From Anaerosphaera aminiphila DSM 21120 (GTDB lineage Bacteria > Bacillota > Clostridia > Tissierellales > Peptoniphilaceae), in contig NZ_FQXI01000001.1 of the NCBI RefSeq assembly GCF_900129925.1, forward strand, positions 372,001-436,000: a DNA stretch of 64,000 nucleotides, given 5' to 3'. This document shows, piece by piece, positions 17,734 to 25,256 of this stretch. The notes beneath the pieces are model-generated. The model was not told the DNA's origin and made no database searches. It saw nothing but the letters and a program-made list of their open reading frames with translations. The translations under genes were made by a program, and so were the position numbers. Position 1 is the stretch's first letter. Each line of letters starts with the position of its first letter.

Positions 17734-17763
17734 TTGATTAATTAGCCATAGTTATTGTATAAT
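17734..17763 (+). promoter_or_regulatory. Sigma-A promoter of the sigma-54 activator gene
   Basis: TTGATT (17734-17739) and TATAAT (17758-17763) spaced by 18 bp. The predicted start, near 17770, runs straight into the first palindrome, so the activator may repress itself. Confidence 0.65.
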
Positions 17764-17771
17764 TAATTTAC

Positions 17772-17819
17772 ATTCTTATATTTAAGAATATTTATTATTA
17801 AATATGAGAATATTCTCAT
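17772..17819. promoter_or_regulatory. Two palindromes, candidate activator-binding sites
   Basis: ATTCTTA-N4-TAAGAAT (17772-17789) and ATGAGAATATTCTCAT (17804-17819, a 16-bp perfect palindrome) share ATTCT-type half-sites. They are 60-105 bp upstream of the sigma-54 promoter, the usual place for enhancer binding, and lie in the activator gene's own leader. Confidence 0.65.
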
Positions 17820-17840
17820 TTTTGAAAGGAGTAATAGCTT

Positions 17841-19604
17841 ATGGAGAAAATATTATTTGAATTGAAGCCTTTTTTAGATACTTTAGTCTCTTCTTTTTCT
17901 GCGGTTTTAAATTTAGAGTTCACAATAATAAATTCTAAACCCATTTCTAGAATTTCAGGAACTGGAGTATATGAAAGTGCATTAAATCAAAAGGAATGGA
18001 AAAACACTTACACTGATTATGTAATTACAACTAAAGAGAGATTAATAGTAATTGAGCCTGAAAAAACATATCCCAAAATTATAGATAAAGTTTCTGAATC
18101 TTACTATTCCATAATATTGGAACCCATAAAAATAAATGATGATGTTCTTGGCGTACTTGTTATTGCATCATTTGATGAAGTGCAGCAAAAATTTTTAATT
18201 TCAAATCAAGACAAGCTTGTCAAATACCTCAAAAATATTTCAGAATTAATCACCTCTAAAATACTAGAGTCAAAATTGAGAAAAGAAATTTTTGAATCCA
18301 ATGAAAATCTAAAAGAAATTATAAATTATGTTAATGAAGGGATATTGCTATTTAATAAAGGTACAATTGTAACTAACTCTATTGCCGAATCAATATTGTG
18401 CTCAAATAAAGTAAATATATACAATAATTTAATAGTTAAAATTAAACAAAAAATTGATGAATCTCTTGAACATAGATCTGATATGGAATCTAAAATAATT
18501 GAAGAATATAACGATATTTATTTTATGTTGTTTTTAGAATTAAAATTTTTAGGAGAAAATAAAGTATTAGTTTTAATTAACACATTAGAAAAAATACAAA
18601 CACAAAACTTTTCAAATTCACAACAAAATAATACATTTGAAACAATTATCACTCAAGATGAAAAAATGTTAGATTTAAAAAATAAAATTAACACATTTTC
18701 CAATAATGATTCTAACGTATTGATTCAAGGAGAAACAGGAACTGGTAAAGAATTATTTGCAAGAGCTGTACACGATTCAAGCTATAGAAATAAAAAACCT
18801 TTTGTTGCAATTAATTGTGCTTCTATACCGGAATCCCTTTTAGAAAGTGAACTATTTGGATATCACAGCGGAGCATTTACTGGCGCTAGTAAAACCGGTA
18901 AAGTCGGAAAAATAGTCCTAGCGAATAATGGTACACTATTTTTGGATGAAATAGGTGATATGCCCCTTTACCTCCAAGCAAAATTACTTAGAGTTTTAAA
19001 CGATTCCTATGTAGAGCCTATTGGAAGTGAAAAACCTATAAAGGTAAACATAAGAATTATATCTGCCACAAATAAAAATTTAACTGCCATGGTTGAAAAC
19101 AACGAATTCAGAAGTGACTTATTTTTTAGATTAAATGTCATACCCATGTACATTCCTCCATTGAGAGAAAGAAAAAAAGACATTCAACTGCTAGCTTCCT
19201 ATTTTATTAAAAAGTACAATACTAAATTTAATAAAAATGTCAGAGGAATTGATATAGACACCTTAGAAATACTTGATAATTACAGCTGGCCCGGCAATGT
19301 CAGAGAACTCGAAAATACCATTGAATATGCAATGAATTTTAAAGAAAAGGGCAATATATTTCCTGAAGATTTACCAAAGAGAATATCAGAGGATAAAACT
19401 TTAAGAAAAAATACTTTTAAAGCTAAAAACACCTATACATATAACAATGAACTTACACTTAAAACAAATATGAATTTATATGAAAAATTTGTTATTCAAG
19501 AACAATTAGATAAATATCCTAAACCATTGTCAAATAAGAATTTAATGACGCTATGTAACAACTTTAATATAAGTCCTGCCACATTGTATAGAAAATTAAA
19601 ATAG
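17841..19604 (+). CDS. Sigma-54-dependent transcriptional activator
   Basis: A 587-residue enhancer-binding protein. Residues about 1-145 resemble a GAF-type sensor and about 150-255 a degenerate PAS-like linker. The AAA+ domain has Walker A GETGTGKE (297-304), the sigma-54 contact loop GAFTGA (344-349) and Walker B LFLDE (366-370). A Fis-type helix-turn-helix lies at about 545-587. There is no receiver domain, so a small molecule, perhaps the pathway substrate, is the probable signal. It is divergent from the creatininase operon, whose sigma-54 promoter it most likely activates. Start ATG 17841, after AAAGGAG. All motifs needed for activity are intact. Confidence 0.92.
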   Translation: MEKILFELKPFLDTLVSSFSAVLNLEFTIINSKPISRISGTGVYESALNQKEWKNTYTDYVITTKERLIVIEPEKTYPKIIDKVSESYYSIILEPIKINDDVLGVLVIASFDEVQQKFLISNQDKLVKYLKNISELITSKILESKLRKEIFESNENLKEIINYVNEGILLFNKGTIVTNSIAESILCSNKVNIYNNLIVKIKQKIDESLEHRSDMESKIIEEYNDIYFMLFLELKFLGENKVLVLINTLEKIQTQNFSNSQQNNTFETIITQDEKMLDLKNKINTFSNNDSNVLIQGETGTGKELFARAVHDSSYRNKKPFVAINCASIPESLLESELFGYHSGAFTGASKTGKVGKIVLANNGTLFLDEIGDMPLYLQAKLLRVLNDSYVEPIGSEKPIKVNIRIISATNKNLTAMVENNEFRSDLFFRLNVIPMYIPPLRERKKDIQLLASYFIKKYNTKFNKNVRGIDIDTLEILDNYSWPGNVRELENTIEYAMNFKEKGNIFPEDLPKRISEDKTLRKNTFKAKNTYTYNNELTLKTNMNLYEKFVIQEQLDKYPKPLSNKNLMTLCNNFNISPATLYRKLK

Positions 19605-19642
19605 CTAAAAAACTTTAAAAGTTTTTTAGCTATTTTAATTTT
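19592..19642. terminator. Bidirectional terminator
   Basis: A 23-bp perfect stem (19592-19614 with 19620-19642) and a 5-base loop. It overlaps the last codons and stop of the activator gene and could serve the convergent DsbA-like gene as well. Confidence 0.8.
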
Positions 19643-19680
19643 AACAACTTTTAACTACGCTAAAACATAATAATAGAATA

Positions 19681-20292
19681 TTATTTTATAATATTGTCAA
19701 ATTCTTCAAAAGTTGAAGAGCTTTCAAGAGGGAGAATTTTCCCATCCTGCACAAATGTTGGCACTCCTCTAATATTTCTCTCTTGTGCCAATTTAATATC
19801 TTCACTTACCTTTTCAGTTAATTCTTCTAATTTAGAGCTAAAGTCTTTAGAGTCCAACCCCAGATCTTTTATTACATTTTCTATAAAAGATATTTTAGAA
19901 TAGTCTTCTCCTCTTTCAAATCTAGCAGACATCATTCTTCTAAAATACTCCGCTTGTTTTCCAAACATTGTCACATATTGTAACCCTATATGAGCATTTT
20001 TTGAGTTTACATCTACTATTTTTTCTGCATCAAATTTAAGTCCTAATTCTGATGCTCTTTGTGTAATATTTTCATATATTTTTATAGTTTCTTCTACTGA
20101 TTTATTAAATTTATTACTCATATTTAAAATAAAATTAATATTTTCATTGTCCTTGTCTGGATTTAGTTGAACACTTCTAAATCTAACTGTTGAAAGTGGC
20201 AAGTCCTTTGACTCTAAATACTGTATAAATCTCTCTCCTCCCATATTTGAAAATGGACAGGAAAAATCTATGTGAATTTCTACTTCCTTCAT
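19681..20292 (-). CDS. DsbA-family (FrnE-like) thioredoxin-fold protein, single-cysteine active site
   Basis: A 203-residue protein of the DsbA/2-hydroxychromene-carboxylate isomerase superfamily (PF01323). The active-site region is CPFS (residues about 12-15) rather than CPWC, so the resolving cysteine is lost. The cis-proline motif RGVPTF is present near 183. No signal peptide is visible, so it is cytoplasmic. FrnE-like proteins with a CPxC act as disulfide oxidoreductases, and single-Cys forms may act as isomerases or glutathione-dependent enzymes. ATG 20292 follows AAGGAGG. It is a single gene with convergent neighbours. Confidence 0.8.
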   Translation of the reverse strand: MKEVEIHIDFSCPFSNMGGERFIQYLESKDLPLSTVRFRSVQLNPDKDNENINFILNMSNKFNKSVEETIKIYENITQRASELGLKFDAEKIVDVNSKNAHIGLQYVTMFGKQAEYFRRMMSARFERGEDYSKISFIENVIKDLGLDSKDFSSKLEELTEKVSEDIKLAQERNIRGVPTFVQDGKILPLESSSTFEEFDNIIK

Positions 20293-20407
20293 TTTAAATC
20301 CTCCTTATTAATAATATACTATTATATTTTACCCAATAAACATTTTATTAATATATTTCTAAATTTTAAACTATTTTAAGAGTAACTCATTTAATAAAAT
20401 TAAAAAT

Positions 20408-21369
20408 CTACAAATCTATATTTGCCAAAAATCCACCTATAGATTTAGAACTATATATACTATTTGCCACTGCTCTTTCTACTACTTGACTGGCTAGTGC
20501 TCCCACTAGACTCACATCTGACTTAACTTCACCTGTTGCAAGAGTAAATATAGTATCTCCGTCTGAAAGTGTATGCACTGGAAATATACTATTTGCATAG
20601 CCATTGTGTGCCATAGATGAAATTTTCATACACTCCGCTTTATCAAAAATTCCATTTGTAGCTACTACTGAAATTGTTGTGTTCTTTCCCTGATTAAAAG
20701 CACTGTAATCTGAATTCATATCCTTATAAATTTCTATTGTGTTCATAAATTCTCTATTAATTCGATCATAACAACCTGCAATTTGAATGTGTTTTTCAAA
20801 GTCAAATATATCTCCAAAGGCATTACAAATAGTAAGCGCAGATACTACTAAATCTCCAGCTTTTATAGTTGCTGAACCAAGGCCGGACTTCATTGCAAAA
20901 TCATTTCCTAAAATTTTTCCAACAGTTGCTCCAGTCCCAGCCCCAATAATTCCCTGTCTATTTTCTTCTCTTGATGCTTTTTCACAAGCTCTATATCCAT
21001 ATTAAAATCGGGACGCACCTTCGAATCTCCACAGCCTAAGTCAAATATTACTGCACCCGGAACTATGGGAACTCTTGCAACTCCAACATCAAGTCCAATA
21101 TCTTTTTCCTCTAAATACTTCATAACTCCACTTGCTGCATCTAATCCAAAAGCTGAACCTCCTGCAAGTAAAATCCCATGAATATTATTTACAAAATTTT
21201 CAGGTCTAAGTAAGTCTGTTTCTCTAGTTCCCGGCGCTCCTCCTCTAACGTCTACTCCACATACGCTTCCTTCGGGAGGAAGAACTACTGTAACTCCGGT
21301 AAGAGCCTCTAAGTCTTCAAAATGACCAACTTCTACTCCCTTAACATCTGTTAAATATCCCAAATACAT
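20408..21369 (-). pseudogene. P1-family (DmpA-like) peptidase gene with a frameshift
   Basis: Two adjacent frames together make a normal 320-residue P1-family aminopeptidase (PF03576). The upstream part starts at ATG 21369 and has VRGGAPGTRET and LAGGSAFGLDAASGV. The downstream part has GAGTGATVGK, MKSGLGSA, NTTISVVATN (autocleavage region) and LATGEV. The frame shifts near 20997-20998, where restoring one G in a GG run (minus strand) would give the expected RPDFNMGYRACEKA. P1 peptidases are made as a precursor that cuts itself before a Ser/Thr; the shift would prevent this. A sequencing error at this G-run is possible, as both halves are otherwise well preserved. Confidence 0.85.
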
Positions 21370-21507
21370 TTAATCCTCTCCTTAAACTATATAAATTCCT
21401 AAATCTTCTATTAAATTTAATTTTATTTTCTCTTACTATATACCCTTACAAATTTACAATTTAAAAATATTTCAGTACTTTAAAAATTTAATATAACAAT
21501 ATAAAAA

Positions 21508-21545
21508 AAGAACTTCTTTAAACGTTGTTATTTAAAGAAGTTCTT
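21508..21545 (-). terminator. katA-perR terminator
   Basis: Fifteen-bp perfect stem AAGAACTTCTTTAAA (21508-21522) with its complement at 21531-21545, eight-base loop, and a T-tract on the minus strand just after the perR stop. Confidence 0.88.
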
Positions 21546-21550
21546 CAATC

Positions 21551-21946
21551 TTATTTATTAGTGGAGTTTTTATTTTTACAATCCGGACAAATCCCCTCAA
21601 AAACAGTTTTGTGCTTGTCTATAGTGTATCCGGTTTTCATTTCAACTTTTCTATCTAAATCATTTTCATATGAAATTGGAACATCTGAAATTTTGCCACA
21701 CTTTGTACAAACTATGTGATAATGTTGATCCAGGCGCCAATCATATCTATCTACATCCGGCATTTCAACCTGTTTTATTTCTCCACTTTCCACTAATAAT
21801 TTTAAATTTCTATATACTGTACCCCTACTTATTTTATTATCTTTTTCCCTTACACTTATATATATTTGATCAGCACTTGCATGGTTGTGACTTAGTACTG
21901 ACTCAAAAACCAGTTGTCTCTGCCGTGTATTCCTACGCTGCACCAT
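21551..21946 (-). CDS. perR: Fur-family peroxide regulator, PerR-like
   Basis: A 131-residue winged-helix metalloregulator. The DNA-binding half (1-80) carries GTVYRNLKLLVESGEI. The dimerisation half has the structural zinc cysteine pairs CTKCG and CPDCK and the regulatory-metal residues in RYDWRLDQHYH. It sits 18 bases after the catalase gene, which argues for PerR rather than Fur or Zur. Known PerR proteins lose DNA binding when peroxide oxidises their metal-site histidines. Start ATG 21946, with AGGTG 6 bases upstream. Confidence 0.85.
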   Translation of the reverse strand: MVQRRNTRQRQLVFESVLSHNHASADQIYISVREKDNKISRGTVYRNLKLLVESGEIKQVEMPDVDRYDWRLDQHYHIVCTKCGKISDVPISYENDLDRKVEMKTGYTIDKHKTVFEGICPDCKNKNSTNK

Positions 21947-21964
21947 AATTTTTCACCTATATTC

Positions 21965-23488
21965 TTAGATGGTTTCAGAAAGTGTAGCTTGAATTAACCC
22001 CTCATTGTCTAGCTTTGACAGTTCTATTACCTTGTCCATTGAAAGATCTAAAGCCTTTGTCATACGCTCTCCATATTCTTTATCTGCCAAGTAGCAGTGA
22101 ACTGCATGGCGATATTTAATATTTACAGTTGTTGGAGCTATATCCGTAGCTGTATTTCCTATTAAAAGAGCTTTTTTATCCTCTTCCAATATTCTCCACA
22201 AGTCTCCTCCAGCTCTAAAGTTGTCATCTGTAGGATCATCTTTAGGGTCATACTGCCATACTGCACCTTCAATATCCAGTGGTGGTTCTTGAACTTCAGG
22301 TTGTGCTGTCCAATATCCATAGCTATTTGGAGTATAGGCAGGAGTTCTTCCATAGTTTCCATCTACACGCATTGCACCATCTCTATGAAACTCATTTACA
22401 TCTACCTTAGCTTTATTTACAGGTATTTGATTGTGATTTATTCCCAAGCGATAACGTTGAGCATCTCCATATGAAAATAATCTACCTTGTAAAAATTTAT
22501 CCGGTGAGAATCCTATTCCCGGAACTACGTGCGCCGGAGCAAAAGCTGCTTGCTCTACTTCTGCAAAATAGTTTTCAGGATTTCTATTTAACTCCAACTC
22601 CCCAACTTCTATTAGAGGATATTCTCCATGACGCCAGATTTTTGTTATATCAAATGGATTTTCATAGTGATTTTTAGCTTGTTCTTCTGTCATAATTTGA
22701 ACGTACATTGTCCACTTTGGAAAATCTCCACTTTCAATTGCTGTAAATAAATCTCTTCCATGGTACTCTCTGTCCATTCCATTTATTTTTTGAGCTTCTT
22801 CATTTGTTAAATTCTTAATTCCCTGTTTTGTCTTAAAGTGGAATTTACACCATACACGCTCGTTTTTATCATTGTAAAAACTAAATGTATGCTCTCCAAA
22901 AAAGTGCATATTTCTAAAAGACGCAGGTATTCCTCTATCACTCATTACAATAGTTCTCTGATGAAAACTCTCAGGTAAAAGTGTCCAAAAATCCCAATTA
23001 TTTTGAGCTGAACGCATTCCCGTTCTTGGGTCACGCTTTACCGCCCTGTTAAGTCCTGTGAAGTTGTGTACATCTCTTAAGAAAAATGTAGGTGTGTTGT
23101 TTCCAACTAAGTCCCAATTTCCCTCTTCAGTGTAAAACTTTACAGCAACGCCACGTATATCTCTTTCACAGTCAGCAGCTCCTCTTTCACCAGCAACTGT
23201 AGAAAATCTTATAAACACTTCTGTTTCAGTATTAGGCTGTAGTACTTTTGCCCTAGTGTACTTTGAAATATCATGTGTTACAGTAAATTTTCCGTGGGCT
23301 CCCCAGCCCTTTGCATGCATACGTCTTTCAGGAATTACTTCACGGTTAAAGTGTGCCATTTTTTCCATTAGCCACACGTCTTGCATTACTACCGGTCCTC
23401 TAGGCCCTGCTGTTATTGAATTTTCATTGTCGGCTATTGGCGCTCCCACTTCGTTAGTCAATTTTTTATACTTGTCCTTATTTTCCAT
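21965..23488 (-). CDS. katA: Haem catalase
   Basis: A 507-residue monofunctional catalase converting hydrogen peroxide to water and oxygen. Distal His58 ([12 protein letters not shown]) and Asn131 ([11 protein letters not shown]) are present, as is the proximal haem Tyr in [14 protein letters not shown]. Length matches the small-subunit clade. I start at ATG 23488, after AAGGGGGAG; the frame is open for nine more codons upstream without a better site. It is followed 18 bases later by perR, so enzyme and regulator are made together. A catalase is notable in an otherwise anaerobe-like gene set. Confidence 0.95.
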   Translation of the reverse strand: MENKDKYKKLTNEVGAPIADNENSITAGPRGPVVMQDVWLMEKMAHFNREVIPERRMHAKGWGAHGKFTVTHDISKYTRAKVLQPNTETEVFIRFSTVAGERGAADCERDIRGVAVKFYTEEGNWDLVGNNTPTFFLRDVHNFTGLNRAVKRDPRTGMRSAQNNWDFWTLLPESFHQRTIVMSDRGIPASFRNMHFFGEHTFSFYNDKNERVWCKFHFKTKQGIKNLTNEEAQKINGMDREYHGRDLFTAIESGDFPKWTMYVQIMTEEQAKNHYENPFDITKIWRHGEYPLIEVGELELNRNPENYFAEVEQAAFAPAHVVPGIGFSPDKFLQGRLFSYGDAQRYRLGINHNQIPVNKAKVDVNEFHRDGAMRVDGNYGRTPAYTPNSYGYWTAQPEVQEPPLDIEGAVWQYDPKDDPTDDNFRAGGDLWRILEEDKKALLIGNTATDIAPTTVNIKYRHAVHCYLADKEYGERMTKALDLSMDKVIELSKLDNEGLIQATLSETI

Positions 23489-23523
23489 AATACTCCCCCT
23501 TTTAAATTTACACATCTTACTAA

Positions 23524-23543
23524 TTTATATAATTATATATAAA
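23524..23543 (-). promoter_or_regulatory. Possible PerR-type site upstream of katA
   Basis: An AT-rich near-palindrome, TTTATATAATTATATATAAA, lies 36 bases before the katA ATG and resembles the PerR box TTATAATNATTATAA. In DNA this AT-rich such matches occur by chance. Confidence 0.3.
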
Positions 23544-24189
23544 TACACATTACTAACATCCAAATATAAACACAACTCTTTGGCAACATCAAAATTCCAA
23601 TTTTTGGATTTTTCTTACTCCAAAGTACAACCGGAATATAAAACAAATAACTTAAGACAATTGCCAACCACATAAACTGAGTTGCACTTACTACATTTCT
23701 AAACTGATAAAAAAACATTGAAACTGCTGAACCCAGTAATATAAAGGGTATATTTCTATAAATCCCCCAATTTACTGATGATTCTTCATCTAGCCACTTA
23801 TTCTGCGGAAATAAACACAATACAATTCTCATAATAGCTAAAATATAAACCACTCCTGTAATAATATTAAAATTTGCAGGCTCAAATAACATCAACCCTA
23901 TATTCCACAAAATAATATAAAATACAGTCATTGTAATAGATGTTACAAATTTTCCAAAGCCCAATTGCCTTTGAAATTTTTCTCTCTCATCATATAATAT
24001 AACTTTTATTCTGGGGATTAAGTGAAATGAATCTCCTGCCACTAATGTAATTGCCATAATTCCTGACAAAGTTTTTACACTTTTATCTGAACTTAGTAAT
24101 AAATAAAATCCTATTCCCAGTGCAGATAATAAGTACAATATGTCAAATCCTAATTCAAAATATTTAAATATTTTTTTATTATTTTTCAT
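23533..24189 (-). CDS. Predicted six-helix membrane protein, unknown
   Basis: A 218-residue protein with about six hydrophobic segments and a short charged loop between the second and third (ILYDEREKFQRQLGFGKF). I do not recognise the family. Its first 11 bases overlap the end of the DUF454 gene, so the two membrane proteins form one unit. No metal-binding or catalytic motif stands out. Confidence 0.65.
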   Translation of the reverse strand: MKNNKKIFKYFELGFDILYLLSALGIGFYLLLSSDKSVKTLSGIMAITLVAGDSFHLIPRIKVILYDEREKFQRQLGFGKFVTSITMTVFYIILWNIGLMLFEPANFNIITGVVYILAIMRIVLCLFPQNKWLDEESSVNWGIYRNIPFILLGSAVSMFFYQFRNVVSATQFMWLAIVLSYLFYIPVVLWSKKNPKIGILMLPKSCVYIWMLVMCIYI

Positions 24190-24583
24190 TTGTCAATAAT
24201 TCCCCACAGGACTTTTTCTCACTTCTATCTCTAGACACCCATAAAATATGAATCGTAACGGCAACTCCAATAAATCCTAATGCTAAACTCATAAGGAGCT
24301 TATTCATCTTTACCATAGAATAAATTAACATACCCCATAGGAATATTAAGCTTATTAAAACAGTTTTAAGTGGAAGTCCCTTTTTGGTTTTATAATTTTC
24401 TATATGCTCTTTAAAAAATGGTATTTTTAAAATTTTTGCATGTACCTTTGGTGTGCCACTTAAACATGCAGCTCCAAGAATTACAAAGGGAGTCGTTGGC
24501 CACACTGGAATAAAAATCCCAATTGCTCCTAAAGCAAGAAATATTAAACCAAATACTGCCAAAAAAATATTTTTAAATTTCAT
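24179..24583 (-). CDS. DUF454/YbaN-family inner membrane protein
   Basis: A 134-residue membrane protein of the DUF454 family (PF04304, E. coli YbaN). Conserved features are LGAIGIFIPVWPTTPFVILGAAC near 20-42 and a charged central loop, then two more hydrophobic segments. Function of the family is unknown. It is the first gene of a pair with the six-helix membrane protein. ATG 24583 is supported by a nearby AAGGGG site. Confidence 0.85.
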   Translation of the reverse strand: MKFKNIFLAVFGLIFLALGAIGIFIPVWPTTPFVILGAACLSGTPKVHAKILKIPFFKEHIENYKTKKGLPLKTVLISLIFLWGMLIYSMVKMNKLLMSLALGFIGVAVTIHILWVSRDRSEKKSCGELLTNEK

Positions 24584-24710
24584 TAATCCACCCCTTTAAT
24601 TATTTTTAATAGTCTTATTAGGACTCATTACTAATATATATATAAATCTCAATTTAGTCAACTAAATTATTAAATTTAATTTACATTTTTATTTTTAACT
24701 GCATATAATT

Positions 24711-25070
24711 TTAACTTTCTTCAAATAGTTGAATAGTATATCCATTAGGGTCTTTCAAAAAACAGAATTTAATATGTTCATTTGGAGATATAATTTCTGT
24801 TGGAATTATACCTGCTTTTCTTAAAGAATTAATTTCTTCTTCTAAATTTTCTACTTTTAATCCTATTGAAACTCCCTCACCCAAATTTAGCTCATTTAAC
24901 TGATTTTCTTCTATTAATTCTATCTTTGGACTTCCCTTTTCTCCCATCATAGCTATTTTATTTACACTTGTTTCAAATCTAGCTGCTATAGGCAACTTTA
25001 AAACTTCACTATAAAATTTTACACTTTGTTCTAAGTTATTAACTCGTAAAGTTATCCACTTTAAAAACAT
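24711..25070 (-). CDS. VOC/glyoxalase superfamily protein
   Basis: A 119-residue single VOC module: the first beta-alpha-beta repeat is about 1-55 and the second about 60-119, ending in FCFLKDPNGYTIQLFEE, the usual glyoxalase C-terminal signature. VOC proteins bind a metal and act as isomerases, dioxygenases or antibiotic-sequestering proteins. The substrate cannot be told. Start at ATG 25070, after AAGGAGG, rather than the longer frame from 25136. Confidence 0.85.
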   Translation of the reverse strand: MFLKWITLRVNNLEQSVKFYSEVLKLPIAARFETSVNKIAMMGEKGSPKIELIEENQLNELNLGEGVSIGLKVENLEEEINSLRKAGIIPTEIISPNEHIKFCFLKDPNGYTIQLFEES

Positions 25071-25207
25071 AATTCCTCCTTGTACTCTTTTATAAATACT
25101 AATTACCATCTCACTTAACTTAAATTCCTTTACCATTTATACCCGTGAATAATAAATTTCATCTTCAAAAGTTATTTTTAAATAAAATATTCTATGCTAA
25201 TTAAAAA

Positions 25208-25238
25208 ACCCACTTCACTTTATAAAAATGAAATGGGT
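25208..25238 (-). terminator. Terminator of the Bce-type operon
   Basis: Ten-bp stem with one mismatch (25208-25217 with 25229-25238), followed on the minus strand by six T. It lies about 20 bases after the permease stop. Confidence 0.8.
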
Positions 25239-25256
25239 CGCATACAAAGATTTAAT

